DNA of 43,754 nucleotides from an uncultured Hyphomicrobiales bacterium (GCA_903851305.1 CAINNX010000011.1:1-43754), one strand, 5' to 3'. Shown: positions 25,526 through 33,863, counted from the stretch's first letter. Notes: generated from the letters alone by a model not told the origin. Translations and numbers: made by a program.

Positions 25526-25541
25526 CGGGCCACCCTAAAAT

Positions 25542-25573
25542 AAAAAAACGCGGTCCGAAGAACCGCGTTTTTT
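25542..25573 (-). terminator. Terminator after tRNA-Leu
   Basis: AACGCGGT (25547-25554) pairs with ACCGCGTT (25562-25569), flanked by A- and T-runs on both sides, so it could act in either direction. It directly follows the 3' end of tRNA-Leu on the minus strand and precedes the hydrolase gene. Confidence 0.88.
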
Positions 25574-25574
25574 A

Positions 25575-25661
<87 letters not shown>

Positions 25662-25669
25662 ACGGGCGT

Positions 25670-25698
25670 TTTCTACGGGTGGGGGCTGGCCCTGTCAA
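25670..25698 (-). promoter_or_regulatory. Promoter of tRNA-Leu
   Basis: On the minus strand a perfect TTGACA box (25698-25693) is followed after 17 bases by TAGAAA (25675-25670), eight bases before the mature 5' end. It is one of the clearest sigma-70-type promoters in the window. Confidence 0.8.
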
Positions 25699-25827
25699 TC
25701 TCGCAAGAGTGAGGGCGTGCGACATATTTCCTCTTCCCAGCCTACTGAAAACACGAATGACTGACCCCATATGAACGAGAGGCGCCGGGCCTGTCCCGGC
25801 ACTGTCAGGAAGCATCCGAGAACCCAC

Positions 25828-26154
25828 ATGACGAAGCGCATCGAGCAGAGCCTCATCCGTCTTCTGGTCTGGAACGCCTTTGCAGGCGCATTGCTAGGCT
25901 GTGGTCTGGCGGCCTTCCTTCTCTATATGGATGTGGGTGGCATCGGCTCCCTGCTGGCGCGCTCTGACCAGCCGATCCCGGCGCTTTTCCTGCTCTTTGG
26001 CGGGTTTGCCGTGACCTTTGGCAGCGCCGTCTGTGGCACGGCCATTATGAGCCTACCCGCAGATGATCGCGATGATGGTCCAGGTGGCGGCCATAGGGAG
26101 GATGAGCGCGACCTCGTTCTGATTCCGATCCCGATTCGGGTTCGGCGTAAATAA
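25828..26154 (+). CDS. Small two-helix membrane protein of unknown function
   Basis: I do not recognise a function. The 108-residue product has two hydrophobic segments: LLVWNAFAGALLGCGLAAFLLYM (residues about 11-33) and PALFLLFGGFAVTFGSAVCGTAIMSL (about 52-77). A polar, acidic and Gly-rich stretch follows, then a basic tail ending IPIRVRRK. I chose ATG 25828, giving MTKRIEQSLIRLLVWNAF, over the upstream ATG at 25771, whose added residues look unlike a protein; the ribosome binding site is weak. It lies alone between the divergent tRNA-Leu and the NDUFA9-like gene. Codon use is like its neighbours. Confidence 0.6.
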   Translation: MTKRIEQSLIRLLVWNAFAGALLGCGLAAFLLYMDVGGIGSLLARSDQPIPALFLLFGGFAVTFGSAVCGTAIMSLPADDRDDGPGGGHREDERDLVLIPIPIRVRRK

Positions 26155-26228
26155 AGCGAGCCGTGGTCCTCACCTATCGGACCCCTATACAGACGCCAAA
26201 GCCTCCTCTAATCAGCGGGCCATAAGGT

Positions 26229-26242
26229 GTTCAGCGCTGAAC
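26229..26242 (+). promoter_or_regulatory. Perfect 14-bp palindrome before the NDUFA9-like gene
   Basis: GTTCAGCGCTGAAC is a perfect palindrome lying 11 bases before the start codon, just upstream of the ribosome binding site GGGGA. It may be an operator or an RNA hairpin over the translation start. No regulator is assigned. Confidence 0.35.
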
Positions 26243-26253
26243 GGGGATTTTTC

Positions 26254-27258
26254 ATGCTTGAGACAGCCGACAAAACAGACCGTCTGGTGACGATTTTTGG
26301 TGGCTCTGGCTTTATTGGCCGCCATGTTGTGCGTGCGCTTGCGCGCGAAGGCTGGCGCATTCGCGTTGCGTGTCGCCGGCCCGATCTTGCCGGTCATTTG
26401 CAGCCCTCGGGTCGCGTTGGCCAGATCCACGCGGTGCAGGCCAATTTGCGTTTTCCCGCTTCTGTTGCCGCTGCCGTGCGTGGTGCTGATGCGGTGGTCA
26501 ATCTGGTGGGTATTCTGACCGAGACGGGCCGCCAGCGTTTTGATGCGGTGCAGGGTTTTGGCGCGCGTGTTGTGGCGCGTGCGGCCAAGGAGGCCGGCGT
26601 CAAACAATTCGTGCAGATGTCGGCGCTGGGTGCCGATGCTAAGTCTGACTCCGTCTATGCGCGCACCAAGGCCGAGGGCGAAGCTTCCGCCTTTGAATAT
26701 TTTCCCGATGCGATTGTGCTGCGCCCCTCCATTGTCTTTGGGCCGGAAGATCAGTTCTTCAATCGTTTTGCAGCGCTGGCGCGCCTGCTGCCCGCTTTGC
26801 CGCTGGTTGGAGCAGAGACGCATTTCCAGCCGGTTTATGTAGGTGATGTCGCACAAGCAGTGGTGCGTGCGCTGGGCGGACAGGCCAAGCCTGGCGCGAT
26901 CTATGAAATCGGTGGACCGGAAGCGAAAAGCTTCCGTGAGTTGGTGCAATATGTTTGCGACACCATTGGACGCAAGCGTCTGCTGGTGTCGATCCCCTTC
27001 GAGGCGGCGCATTATATGGCACTTGGCACAGAGATCGCCGACGGCGCTTTGTTTGGCCTGTTTCCGAAAATGCTGCTCACCACGCGTGATCAGGTGCGTT
27101 TGTTGAAGCACGACAATGTCGTCTCGCAAGCAGCTTACGCAGAGGGACGCACACTGGCAGGTCTTGGCATTGCGCCTGAGGGATATGAAGCCATCGTTCC
27201 GACCTATCTCTATCGCTTCCGCAAGACAGGTCAGTTCGAGCGTCAGCGCCCGGCTTGA
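26254..27258 (+). CDS. NDUFA9-like NAD(P)-binding protein (complex I NDUFA9 family)
   Basis: The 334-residue protein is an atypical short-chain dehydrogenase/epimerase-like protein: LVTIFGGSGFIGRHVVRALAREGW (Rossmann loop, residues 12-35), AVVNLVGIL, MSALGADAKSDSVYARTKAEGE (Tyr and Lys of the active-site region), and LRPSIVFGPEDQFFNRFA. This pattern is that of the NDUFA9 family, which in alphaproteobacteria and mitochondria is an accessory subunit of respiratory complex I that binds NADPH without catalysis. Subunit status here is inferred from family. ATG 26254 follows GGGGA at a good distance; an upstream GTG at 26227 is less likely. Its last 16 bases overlap the convergent EI24-like gene. 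Confidence 0.88.
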   Translation: MLETADKTDRLVTIFGGSGFIGRHVVRALAREGWRIRVACRRPDLAGHLQPSGRVGQIHAVQANLRFPASVAAAVRGADAVVNLVGILTETGRQRFDAVQGFGARVVARAAKEAGVKQFVQMSALGADAKSDSVYARTKAEGEASAFEYFPDAIVLRPSIVFGPEDQFFNRFAALARLLPALPLVGAETHFQPVYVGDVAQAVVRALGGQAKPGAIYEIGGPEAKSFRELVQYVCDTIGRKRLLVSIPFEAAHYMALGTEIADGALFGLFPKMLLTTRDQVRLLKHDNVVSQAAYAEGRTLAGLGIAPEGYEAIVPTYLYRFRKTGQFERQRPA

Positions 27259-27920
27259 AGCATCACGTGATCGTCGCGCGTCAGTCTGGCATGGATGCGC
27301 ACCATGAAGGCTGTGCCAAATAGCGGCGTGAGCAGATTGACGATGGGCACGGCAACAAAGCCCGCTATCAACAGGCCGCAGAGAAAGATGTAGAAGCGAT
27401 GGCGACGGCGCAAGTCATGCGTCTCCGCCAGTGAGCGAAAGCGCAAAGACGCCAGCTCAAAATATTCACGCCCCAACAAATAAGCATTGGCCAGAAAGAA
27501 CACGGCGATATTCACGCCGGGCAGAAGAAACACGACCAATGCAAAGGCGTTGATGAGCACAGAGACGAACGCAAATTTGGTTGCCAGCCACATGGCTTGA
27601 CCAGCCGGCAAAGCGCGACCCTGCGTGCCAATGTCTTTTTCAACCACATCCGCCAGATCGTCGAGATAAAAGCCCGCCACAAGAGATGAAATCGGAGCGA
27701 TGAAAAAAGCAAGCCCGATCATCAGCCCGAAGCCTGTGAGAAAAGTCAGAATGCTGGCCAGCCAAGGATAGGGCACAGCAATATAATTGATGATCGCTTT
27801 GTCGAGCCCTATCCACATCAGCACCAGCAGCGCAAAGGTAAGACCCAAGCTCTTCCAGAGCACGGAGCGAAAAGGGGGTGTGAAGACCTGCGCAAGCGCG
27901 GCTGAAGCGGATGAAAACAT
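27243..27920 (-). CDS. EI24/CysZ-like membrane protein
   Basis: The 225-residue integral membrane protein has about four long hydrophobic segments with the EI24/CysZ domain pattern: PPFRSVLWKSLGLTFALLVLM, FLTGFGLMIGLAFFIAPISSLVAGFYLDDLADVVE, VSVLINAFALVVFLLPGVNIAVFFLANAYLLGREYFELASLRF, and FLCGLLIAGFVAVPIVNLLTPLFGTAFMVR. E. coli CysZ imports sulfate, but many alphaproteobacterial members are simply called EI24 or sulfate-transporter-like, and no cysteine genes are nearby, so function is open. ATG 27920 lies one base after the LOG gene stop codon, implying translational coupling; an upstream open frame is ignored. The 3' end overlaps the NDUFA9-like gene by 16 bases on the opposite strand. Confidence 0.8.
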   Translation of the reverse strand: MFSSASAALAQVFTPPFRSVLWKSLGLTFALLVLMWIGLDKAIINYIAVPYPWLASILTFLTGFGLMIGLAFFIAPISSLVAGFYLDDLADVVEKDIGTQGRALPAGQAMWLATKFAFVSVLINAFALVVFLLPGVNIAVFFLANAYLLGREYFELASLRFRSLAETHDLRRRHRFYIFLCGLLIAGFVAVPIVNLLTPLFGTAFMVRIHARLTRDDHVMLQAGR

Positions 27921-27921
27921 A

Positions 27922-28707
27922 TCAGGTATTTTTCGGCTGTATCGGTTGAGTAATGCCGCGCGCGCGCAATTGCGCCCAGGCGGTTTCGGCAGTTTCTGCA
28001 TAGCTGAACAAGGAGAGATCGCGCTGTTCAATCATGCCAGATTGGACCAGCGCCTCGAAATTGATAATCGAGCGCCAATAAGCCTCATCAAACAACACAA
28101 CAGGAATGTTGGTGGCCTTGCCGGTTTGATGCAGGGTAAGAACTTCAAACAATTCGTCCAGCGTGCCAAAGCCGCCAGGGAAAACGACCAGTGCTTTGGC
28201 GCGCATCGCCAAATGCATTTTGCGCATGGCAAAATAGTGGAAGCGGAACGTCAGCTCAGGCGTTGTGTAGGGGTTGGGCAATTGCTCATGCGGCAGCGTG
28301 ATGTTGAAGCCGATGGCTGGCGCACCAGCGTCATGAGCACCGCGGCAGGCTGCTTCCATAATGCCGGGCCCACCACCTGTGGCGATGACATTGTCGCGGC
28401 CCGAACCGTTGCGCTCCCGCGCGCCACCTTCCAGCGAACAGATTTTGCCAAATTTGCGGGCCTCTCCATACCAGCGCGAATGTTGAGGATTGCCATTTTC
28501 ATGCACGCGGGCGCTGCCAAAGACGACGACGGTTGAGCGCACGCCCCAAGCGCGCAAGGCCTGCTCGGCTTTTTCATATTCCAGCATGAAGCGCAGCCCG
28601 CGTTGCGCATCGGCCAGCAGAAAATCCTGATCCAATGAGGCAAGCCGATAGGCAGAGGAGCCCAGTTGCGCGTCGAGATTGGTGTTTTGGCTGGGTGTAT
28701 CAGTCAT
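27922..28707 (-). CDS. LOG-family protein (cytokinin riboside 5'-monophosphate phosphoribohydrolase-like)
   Basis: The 261-residue protein has the LOG/lysine-decarboxylase-like fold: VVVFGSARV near residue 60, NVIATGGGPGIMEAACRGAHDAG, and the catalytic PGGFGTLDELFEVL near residue 180, the PGGxGTxxE motif that marks nucleotide phosphoribohydrolases. Plant and bacterial LOG enzymes release free base from cytokinin or other nucleoside monophosphates; the longer TIGR00730-type proteins like this one are less well characterised. It is co-transcribed with the EI24-like gene, whose start is one base downstream. The 150-base spacer upstream, before the metal ABC operon, should hold its promoter, but none is clear to me. 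Confidence 0.87.
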   Translation of the reverse strand: MTDTPSQNTNLDAQLGSSAYRLASLDQDFLLADAQRGLRFMLEYEKAEQALRAWGVRSTVVVFGSARVHENGNPQHSRWYGEARKFGKICSLEGGARERNGSGRDNVIATGGGPGIMEAACRGAHDAGAPAIGFNITLPHEQLPNPYTTPELTFRFHYFAMRKMHLAMRAKALVVFPGGFGTLDELFEVLTLHQTGKATNIPVVLFDEAYWRSIINFEALVQSGMIEQRDLSLFSYAETAETAWAQLRARGITQPIQPKNT

Positions 28708-28857
28708 GATGTGTGCTCGATGACGAGTGTCTGCACTGTTTCATCCTTCAGCCAACGCCGCAGATTGTCGGACGGTTTTTGCCTGTGCCCGGCATGTCCT
28801 CTTAGGTCAACAGGATAAGAGCGCAGGCGTTGAAGGTAAAGCGTTGCGGGTGAGCGA

Positions 28858-29712
28858 TTAATGCAGGGCCTGCGTAAAGGCGTCCAGATTGTTGCGCATC
28901 ATATCGAGATAGGTCGGCGCTTTGCCACTGGCTGGCGAGAGCGAATCTGAAAAGACGGGCGCGCCGATCTTGGCGCCCGTTTCGCGTGCGATCTGGTTCA
29001 TGAGGCGAGGATCAGAAATATTTTCCAGAAAAATGGCGGGAATTTTTTCAACCCGGATTTGGCGGATGATGCGAGCCACATCACGTGAGGAGACTTCCGC
29101 TTCTGTCGAGACACCTTGCGGGGCGATAAAACTCATTCCATAGGCTTTGGCAAAATAGCCAAAGGCATCATGGCTTGTGATGACGCGACGCCGCTCTGGT
29201 GTAATTTGTGCCAGCTTTGCGCGGATGTCGGCATCAAGCCGGTCGAGTTCAGCGCGATAGGCGTCACCGCGGGTTTTATAAAAGGGTGCGCCATCCGGGT
29301 CTGCTTCGCTCAACGCCTCGACAATATTGGCGATATAGATTTTCGCATTGGCCACATCTTGCCATGCATGTGGGTCGCGCCCGATCACCTGTACGCCTTT
29401 TGAGAGAGTGATGACCATGGCTTTGCTGCCTGATGCTTGCGCGAGGCGCGGCAGCCAGCCTTCAAGCCCAAGCCCATTGATGAACACAAGTCTGGCCTGC
29501 GCCATCCGGCGTGCATCGTTCGGTGAGGGCTGGAATGTATGTGCGTCACCACCGGCCGCGACGAGCGTTATGACGTTGACGCGCGCACCACCAACCTGGT
29601 GCACGAGATCGCCTACAATTGACATGCTGGCAATGGTCTCAAGTTTCACTTGCGCCCAAGAGAGCGTTGGCGCGAGCAACAGAGCAAGTGAGAGGGTAAG
29701 CCGTTTCATCAT
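28858..29712 (-). CDS. Zinc/manganese-type ABC transporter substrate-binding protein
   Basis: The 284-residue cluster A-I binding protein has a signal peptide (MMKRLTLSLALLLAPTLSWA) and the four metal ligands of the family: His58 in GGDAHTFQPSP, His115 in GRDPHAWQDV, His181 in ITSHDAFGYF, and Asp256 in VFSDSLSP. The His-rich loop of ZnuA is absent, so zinc, manganese or iron are all possible from this gene alone; the Zur-like operator of the operon favours zinc. It is the last gene of the operon, three bases after the permease, with the His-rich region carried instead by the first gene's product. The start could equally be the second Met. Confidence 0.88.
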   Translation of the reverse strand: MMKRLTLSLALLLAPTLSWAQVKLETIASMSIVGDLVHQVGGARVNVITLVAAGGDAHTFQPSPNDARRMAQARLVFINGLGLEGWLPRLAQASGSKAMVITLSKGVQVIGRDPHAWQDVANAKIYIANIVEALSEADPDGAPFYKTRGDAYRAELDRLDADIRAKLAQITPERRRVITSHDAFGYFAKAYGMSFIAPQGVSTEAEVSSRDVARIIRQIRVEKIPAIFLENISDPRLMNQIARETGAKIGAPVFSDSLSPASGKAPTYLDMMRNNLDAFTQALH

Positions 29713-29715
29713 GGG

Positions 29716-30588
29716 TCAGGCCTCGAGATGGCGACGTGGAAGAAGTTTCAGCAGAAGCCCGCCTTGTGGGCCAAGGGCGAGTGACAGCAACCACGACAGG
29801 CCAGCGACAAGAATGATGGCCGGACCTGAGGGGAGGCCTGTGTGAAAGGACAGAATCAAACCGCTCAGGCTGGAGATCAGCCCGATCAATGTTGCGGCGA
29901 TGATGATGCCGGTGAGTTCAGCCGCCCAGAAACGCGCAGCAATAGCGGGCAGCATCATCATACCAACCGAGAGCAGCGTGCCCAGTGCATTGAAGCCTGA
30001 TACAAGTGTGGTCACAACAAGTGCCAGAAAAACGAGATGCGCAGGCCCGCCCGCGCGACTGACGGAGCGCAGAAATGAAGGATCAACGCATTCCATCACA
30101 AGCGGCCGAAAGATAAACGCCAGCACCAGTAGCGTGCCCGTGCTCATGGCGGCCAACAACATCATCGCTGCATCATCGAGTGCGAGAATTGAACCAAAGA
30201 GCACGCGTAACAAATCGACGTTTGACCCTTTGAGTGAAACAATAGTCACCCCCAGCGCCAGCGAAATCAGATAAAAGCCTGCAATGGAGGCATCTTCGCG
30301 CAAAGTGGTTGAGCGTGTGACAAGCCCCGCCAACAAAACGACAAGCAGGCCCGTGGCCAATCCGCCAATGGTCATGGCTGACAGCGAGAGGCCAAAAGCC
30401 AGATAGCCAAGCGCGGCACCTGGCAGAATGGCATGCGCCATGGCATCGCCAAACAGACTCATCCGGCGCAGCATGAGAAAAGTGCCGACAGGTCCGGCCG
30501 CAAATGACAGTGCAAGGCAGCCAACCAAAGCGCGGCGCATGAATTCAAATTCGATGAAAGGCCCGATCAGCAAATCGATGATCATCAT
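29716..30588 (-). CDS. Metal ABC transporter permease (ZnuB/MntB family)
   Basis: The 290-residue integral membrane protein has about eight hydrophobic segments and the ABC-3 family pattern: FMRRALVGCLALSFAAGPVGTFLMLRRMSLFGDAMAHAILPG near the N-terminus, VDLLRVLFGSILAL in the middle, and LLSVGMMMLPAIAARFWA towards the C-terminus. It forms the channel through which the divalent metal crosses the inner membrane, in complex with the ATPase encoded just upstream. Its ATG overlaps the ATPase stop codon in ATGA, so I chose 30588 over the upstream open frame. The binding-protein gene follows after three bases. Confidence 0.9.
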   Translation of the reverse strand: MMIIDLLIGPFIEFEFMRRALVGCLALSFAAGPVGTFLMLRRMSLFGDAMAHAILPGAALGYLAFGLSLSAMTIGGLATGLLVVLLAGLVTRSTTLREDASIAGFYLISLALGVTIVSLKGSNVDLLRVLFGSILALDDAAMMLLAAMSTGTLLVLAFIFRPLVMECVDPSFLRSVSRAGGPAHLVFLALVVTTLVSGFNALGTLLSVGMMMLPAIAARFWAAELTGIIIAATLIGLISSLSGLILSFHTGLPSGPAIILVAGLSWLLSLALGPQGGLLLKLLPRRHLEA

Positions 30589-31328
30589 GACAGGCTGTCC
30601 TGCGCACAAATATGCGCCTCTTCATCAAAAGCTTCGATCATCTGGCGAGCGCGGGCGAGATGACGTTCTGTCAGCACGGCATCTGTCGATCCATGCGCAA
30701 CGCATTCGCGTGCTAGCAACAGGCTTTGCGGAAAATGATCACGCACAATAGGCATATCGTGCAGAACAGCGATGATGGTGCGGCCTTGCGCATGCCAGCC
30801 ATGAATCATGTCGAGCAAATCAGCGCTGGTTTTGGTGTCGATGGCGGCAAAAGGTTCATCGAGCAGGATGAGATCGGCATCTTGCAAAATGAGGCGGGCA
30901 AAAAGTGCGCGTTGCAATTGACCGCCTGAGAGAGCATCCAGCGTGCGCCGCTCAAAACCCTGCAGCCCCACACGCTCAAGGGCGGCCTGCACCAAAACGC
31001 GGTCTGCTTTGCCCAGGCTACCGAAAGCACCCGTGCGGTGCCACAGGCCAGCGGCGACCAGATCAAACAGACAGATGGGAAAGCTGCGATCGAGTGCCGC
31101 GCTTTGCGGCAGATAGGCGATGCGCAAAGAGGCATCCGCGACGATGGTGCCGCTGAGCTGATCGAGTGCGCCTGCAAGCGCTTTCAGCAGGGTCGATTTG
31201 CCAGCGCCATTGGGGCCGATGAGAGCCGTCAGGCTGCCACGTTCGATTTCGGCGGACAGGTGATGCACAGCCGGGTGCCGGTCGTAGCCCAGTGTCACAT
31301 CGCGCAGGCTGAGGAGGGGGGCGCTCAT
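30585..31328 (-). CDS. Metal ABC transporter ATP-binding protein
   Basis: The 247-residue ATPase has Walker A GPNGAGKST (38-46), Q-loop YLPQSAALDRSFP typical of ZnuC/MntA proteins, signature LSGGQLQRALFARLIL near 140, Walker B LILLDEPFAAID, and switch His in VLHDM. It energises uptake of the divalent metal by the permease that follows. Its start overlaps the stop of the small His-rich gene by four bases and its stop overlaps the permease start by four bases, so the four genes form one coupled operon below a Zur-like box. The His-rich C-terminal tail found in some ZnuC proteins is not seen. Confidence 0.92.
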   Translation of the reverse strand: MSAPLLSLRDVTLGYDRHPAVHHLSAEIERGSLTALIGPNGAGKSTLLKALAGALDQLSGTIVADASLRIAYLPQSAALDRSFPICLFDLVAAGLWHRTGAFGSLGKADRVLVQAALERVGLQGFERRTLDALSGGQLQRALFARLILQDADLILLDEPFAAIDTKTSADLLDMIHGWHAQGRTIIAVLHDMPIVRDHFPQSLLLARECVAHGSTDAVLTERHLARARQMIEAFDEEAHICAQDSLS

Positions 31329-31510
31329 GTCAGCGCCCAGTTGACGGCGAGCCAGAGCAGGGCTGCGAGCAGGGCCGCCGCACCCATTCGCCCCATTGCG
31401 GAGGTGCGCAAAAGCGACAGGCGCAGGACTGGCTGACGGGCAGGGGTGGGCGCGTGATGGTGGGCATGATGGTGCACATGCGGCCCCGCTGAGGAATGGT
31501 CGTGCGGCAC
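31325..31510 (-). CDS. Small His-rich single-span membrane protein, first gene of the metal ABC operon
   Basis: I know of no named family for it. From GTG 31510 the 61-residue product starts MPHDHSSAGPHVHHHAHHHA, with nine His among its first 20 residues, passes through a Pro/Arg-rich linker, and ends in one hydrophobic helix (MGAAALLAALLWLAVNWAL). The stop codon overlaps the ATPase start by four bases (ATGA), and a Zur-like promoter lies 28 bases upstream, so the position is that of a true gene. A longer open frame to 31693 crosses the promoter and the neighbouring terminator and is not believed. The His cluster suggests metal binding at the membrane, perhaps handing zinc to the transporter; this is inference. 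A downstream in-frame GTG would give a shorter form. Confidence 0.55.
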   Translation of the reverse strand: MPHDHSSAGPHVHHHAHHHAPTPARQPVLRLSLLRTSAMGRMGAAALLAALLWLAVNWALT

Positions 31511-31537
31511 GGGTTTGGGTCCGGCCTCGGGATAGAA

Positions 31538-31568
31538 TGTTATAATGTTACATCTACTCCTAAAGCAA
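31538..31568 (-). promoter_or_regulatory. Promoter of the metal ABC operon with a Fur/Zur-like box
   Basis: TTGCTT (31568-31563) and TTATAA (31545-31540) form a 17-base-spaced promoter on the minus strand. Over the -10 lies TGTTATA-A-TGTTACA (31538-31552), an imperfect palindrome (five of seven pairs) that resembles alphaproteobacterial Zur boxes such as TGTTATANNATAACA. A bound repressor would block RNA polymerase, matching metal-repressed uptake. Confidence 0.6.
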
Positions 31569-31597
31569 GGCGCCCGTGCTCTTTGTCGTGGGCGCAT

Positions 31598-31629
31598 AAA
31601 AAAACCGCCGGGGGTTGCCCGGCGGTTCT
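31598..31629 (-). terminator. Terminator of the tctAB gene
   Basis: AACCGCCGGG pairs with CCCGGCGGTT around a five-base loop and is followed by seven T residues on the minus strand. It separates the tctAB transcript from the metal ABC operon, which reads the same way. Confidence 0.9.
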
Positions 31630-31649
31630 TGGTCTTGTCGAGGCTCTGA

Positions 31650-33713
31650 TCAGGCACTCGGAATATGGGCTTTCCACCAGGGGAGGAAGTCACCGAGCAC
31701 CGAACCCGGCCACGGAATCGTCAGCAGCTGGTCGAAGACGATATAGACGAGCGCGGTCGTGCAGATCGCCATCGGCAGCGTGATGCGCCACGGTTCTTTT
31801 CCTTCAACACGCATGAAGGAAATAATAAACAGCGGCACAGTCGGGATGAGGCCGATCAACGCCATGGAGGCGAGGAAGCCGATCATCCAACCGAAGAAGA
31901 TGGCGCCACGAATGGCGATTTCCTTCGGTGTCATGTGGTCGATGGTCGAGGCGATGTCCATGTGCATCTTCTCGGCTGCTTCACCACGTGCTGCGCGTTC
32001 TTCTTCACGCTTCTTGTGGATCTCGCCCTTGAACACTTCGTTCCCGAGCGAGAGCAGGCAGAAGGTGATCGCACCCGTTCCCACGATCATCGGAATGATC
32101 TTGGCCGAGAAGTTCCAGGTCACGGCTTCCGCCATCATCACGCCGAAGATGACAAGCATCAACACCGGGAAGATGTGGGTGACATTGAAACGCGGCGCGT
32201 GGAACTCGGAGAACATGCCAGTGATGCCGCCATGTGCCTTCACGTCGAGAATGAAGGGACGCACGAGCGACAGGAAGGCCATTGCAAAGAGCACAATCAC
32301 CACCGGGCGGTTCCAGATCCAGTCGCTGCCATAACGCTGGATCGAGATGAACATATAACGTTCAAGGATCGCACCGAGAATGAAGCCCAAGACCAGCGGC
32401 GGGCGCGGCCATTTGAAGTGCTTCATGCCCCAAGCAAAGATGCCGAAGAACAGAAGCGAGAAGAGATCGCCCCAGTTACGATGACCTTCGAAGGCGCCGA
32501 TATAAACCAGCGACAGAACGAAGGGCAGGATCAGCGTGTAACGCAAGCTGGCGAGTTTCGCGAACTGGCTGGAGAATAGGTAGCAAAGACCCGAACCCAG
32601 AATATTCGCAATAGCGATCGACCACACCATCGAATAGGTGATGGCGAGATGCTTCGTCAGCATTTCCGGTCCGGGGACCAGACCGTGCATGAGGAAAGCG
32701 CCCAGCAGAATAGCCATGCCGGCAGAACCCGGAACGCCAAACACGATGGTAGGCACAAGAGCGCCACCTTCACGCGAACAGGTTGCCGATTCCGCTGCAA
32801 TCACGCCGCGCACGTCGCCTTGACCGAAGGTGAGGCGAGCGCCCTTTTCGGTCTTGAGTGCGTGAGCGTAAGAGATCCAGTCGATAACCGAGGCCGAGAT
32901 ACCAGGGATCGCGCCGATGACCGAGCCAATCCAGGCGCAACGGATGTTCAGCCACCAATGGGTGAAGCAATCCACCGAACCCTGCCAAAGGCCACGCCAG
33001 TTATTCTGCACCTTGGAGTCCGACACAACGGATGTGCGGGCCACAAGAAGATCGCAGAGTTCCGGCAAGGCGAAGACACCGAGCGTCAGCGGCACCAGCG
33101 GCAGACCTTCCCAGAGGTAGAGGCTGTCCATCGTCCAGCGCAACGTGCCGGTCTGCGGATCGGAACCGATCATGGCGAGCATGATGCCGAAGCACGCCAT
33201 GGTGAGGCCGCGCAGAGGCGTCTTGCCCGAAAGCACGGCGACCATGGAGATACCGAACACGGCAAGGGCCAGAAGTTCTGGTGAGCCAATGAACAGGATC
33301 AGGGGGCGCACGATCGGCAGGGTCACCGCCATGAGCACCGCACCGAAGAGGCCGCCTATGAGCGCGGACATATAGGCCGCGCCCAGAGCGCGAGCACCTT
33401 CGCCACGCTTGGTCATCGGATAGCCGTCCAGCGTTGTTGCAGCAGATGCCGCATGGCCGGGAGCGCCGAGCACGATGGCCGAGATCGGATCACCGTGGGT
33501 TGTCGTTGCAGCAAGGCCGAGCAGCAGCGCCATGGCGGCAGCCGGGTCCATATTGTAGGTGAAGGGCAGGAGCAGTGCAGTACCTGCGACGCCGCCGATG
33601 CCCGGCAGGATGCCGAGAGCCAGACCGCAAAGCACGCCACCCCAAAGGAGCATCATACGATGCGGCTCAAGGAGCAAGGTGAGCCCCTGGCCTAATGCTT
33701 CCCAAATTTCCAT
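31650..33713 (-). CDS. Fused TctA-TctB tripartite tricarboxylate transporter
   Basis: The 687-residue membrane protein is longer than TctA (about 500). Residues 1 to about 500 are TctA, with GILPGIGGVAGTALLLPFTYNMDPAAAMALLLG and the second repeat SVIGAIPGISASVIDW and SREGGALVPTIVFGVPGSAGMAILLGA. Residues about 505 to 680 have four hydrophobic segments split by a charged loop (KKREEERAARGEAAEK) and end YIVFDQLLTIPWPGSVL, as in TctB, the small membrane subunit. Both membrane subunits are therefore in one chain. With a periplasmic TctC protein such a carrier imports carboxylates by ion symport; the TctC-type gene at 23792-24811 is a possible partner. The ATG at 33713 follows AGGGGAC. A small secreted-protein gene lies just upstream. 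Confidence 0.87.
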   Translation of the reverse strand: MEIWEALGQGLTLLLEPHRMMLLWGGVLCGLALGILPGIGGVAGTALLLPFTYNMDPAAAMALLLGLAATTTHGDPISAIVLGAPGHAASAATTLDGYPMTKRGEGARALGAAYMSALIGGLFGAVLMAVTLPIVRPLILFIGSPELLALAVFGISMVAVLSGKTPLRGLTMACFGIMLAMIGSDPQTGTLRWTMDSLYLWEGLPLVPLTLGVFALPELCDLLVARTSVVSDSKVQNNWRGLWQGSVDCFTHWWLNIRCAWIGSVIGAIPGISASVIDWISYAHALKTEKGARLTFGQGDVRGVIAAESATCSREGGALVPTIVFGVPGSAGMAILLGAFLMHGLVPGPEMLTKHLAITYSMVWSIAIANILGSGLCYLFSSQFAKLASLRYTLILPFVLSLVYIGAFEGHRNWGDLFSLLFFGIFAWGMKHFKWPRPPLVLGFILGAILERYMFISIQRYGSDWIWNRPVVIVLFAMAFLSLVRPFILDVKAHGGITGMFSEFHAPRFNVTHIFPVLMLVIFGVMMAEAVTWNFSAKIIPMIVGTGAITFCLLSLGNEVFKGEIHKKREEERAARGEAAEKMHMDIASTIDHMTPKEIAIRGAIFFGWMIGFLASMALIGLIPTVPLFIISFMRVEGKEPWRITLPMAICTTALVYIVFDQLLTIPWPGSVLGDFLPWWKAHIPSA

Positions 33714-33863
33714 GAAAGTCCCCTAATTTTATTCCGATGTTGCTTTCAGCCGGGATGTACTTGTTGGTCCGGCGGTCACGCCCCGAAGGGACGAAGAAAG
33801 GTCATCCTTTTTGAGAAATGGTCCTGCGACCCCGAGCCCACTTTAAGAAGGGTCCAGGTCGCC

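Noticed and set aside
26212-27129. 305-codon minus-strand frame opposite the NDUFA9-like gene
   Set aside because: The plus strand encodes a clear NAD(P)-binding protein over the same bases, and the minus frame has no family features.
31511-31693. Longer start of the His-rich peptide at 31693
   Set aside because: It would run through the tctAB end, its terminator and the Zur-like promoter, which must precede the gene.
31665-32579. 304-codon plus-strand frame opposite tctAB
   Set aside because: Its His/Glu/Arg-rich product is the typical antisense of a membrane protein gene.
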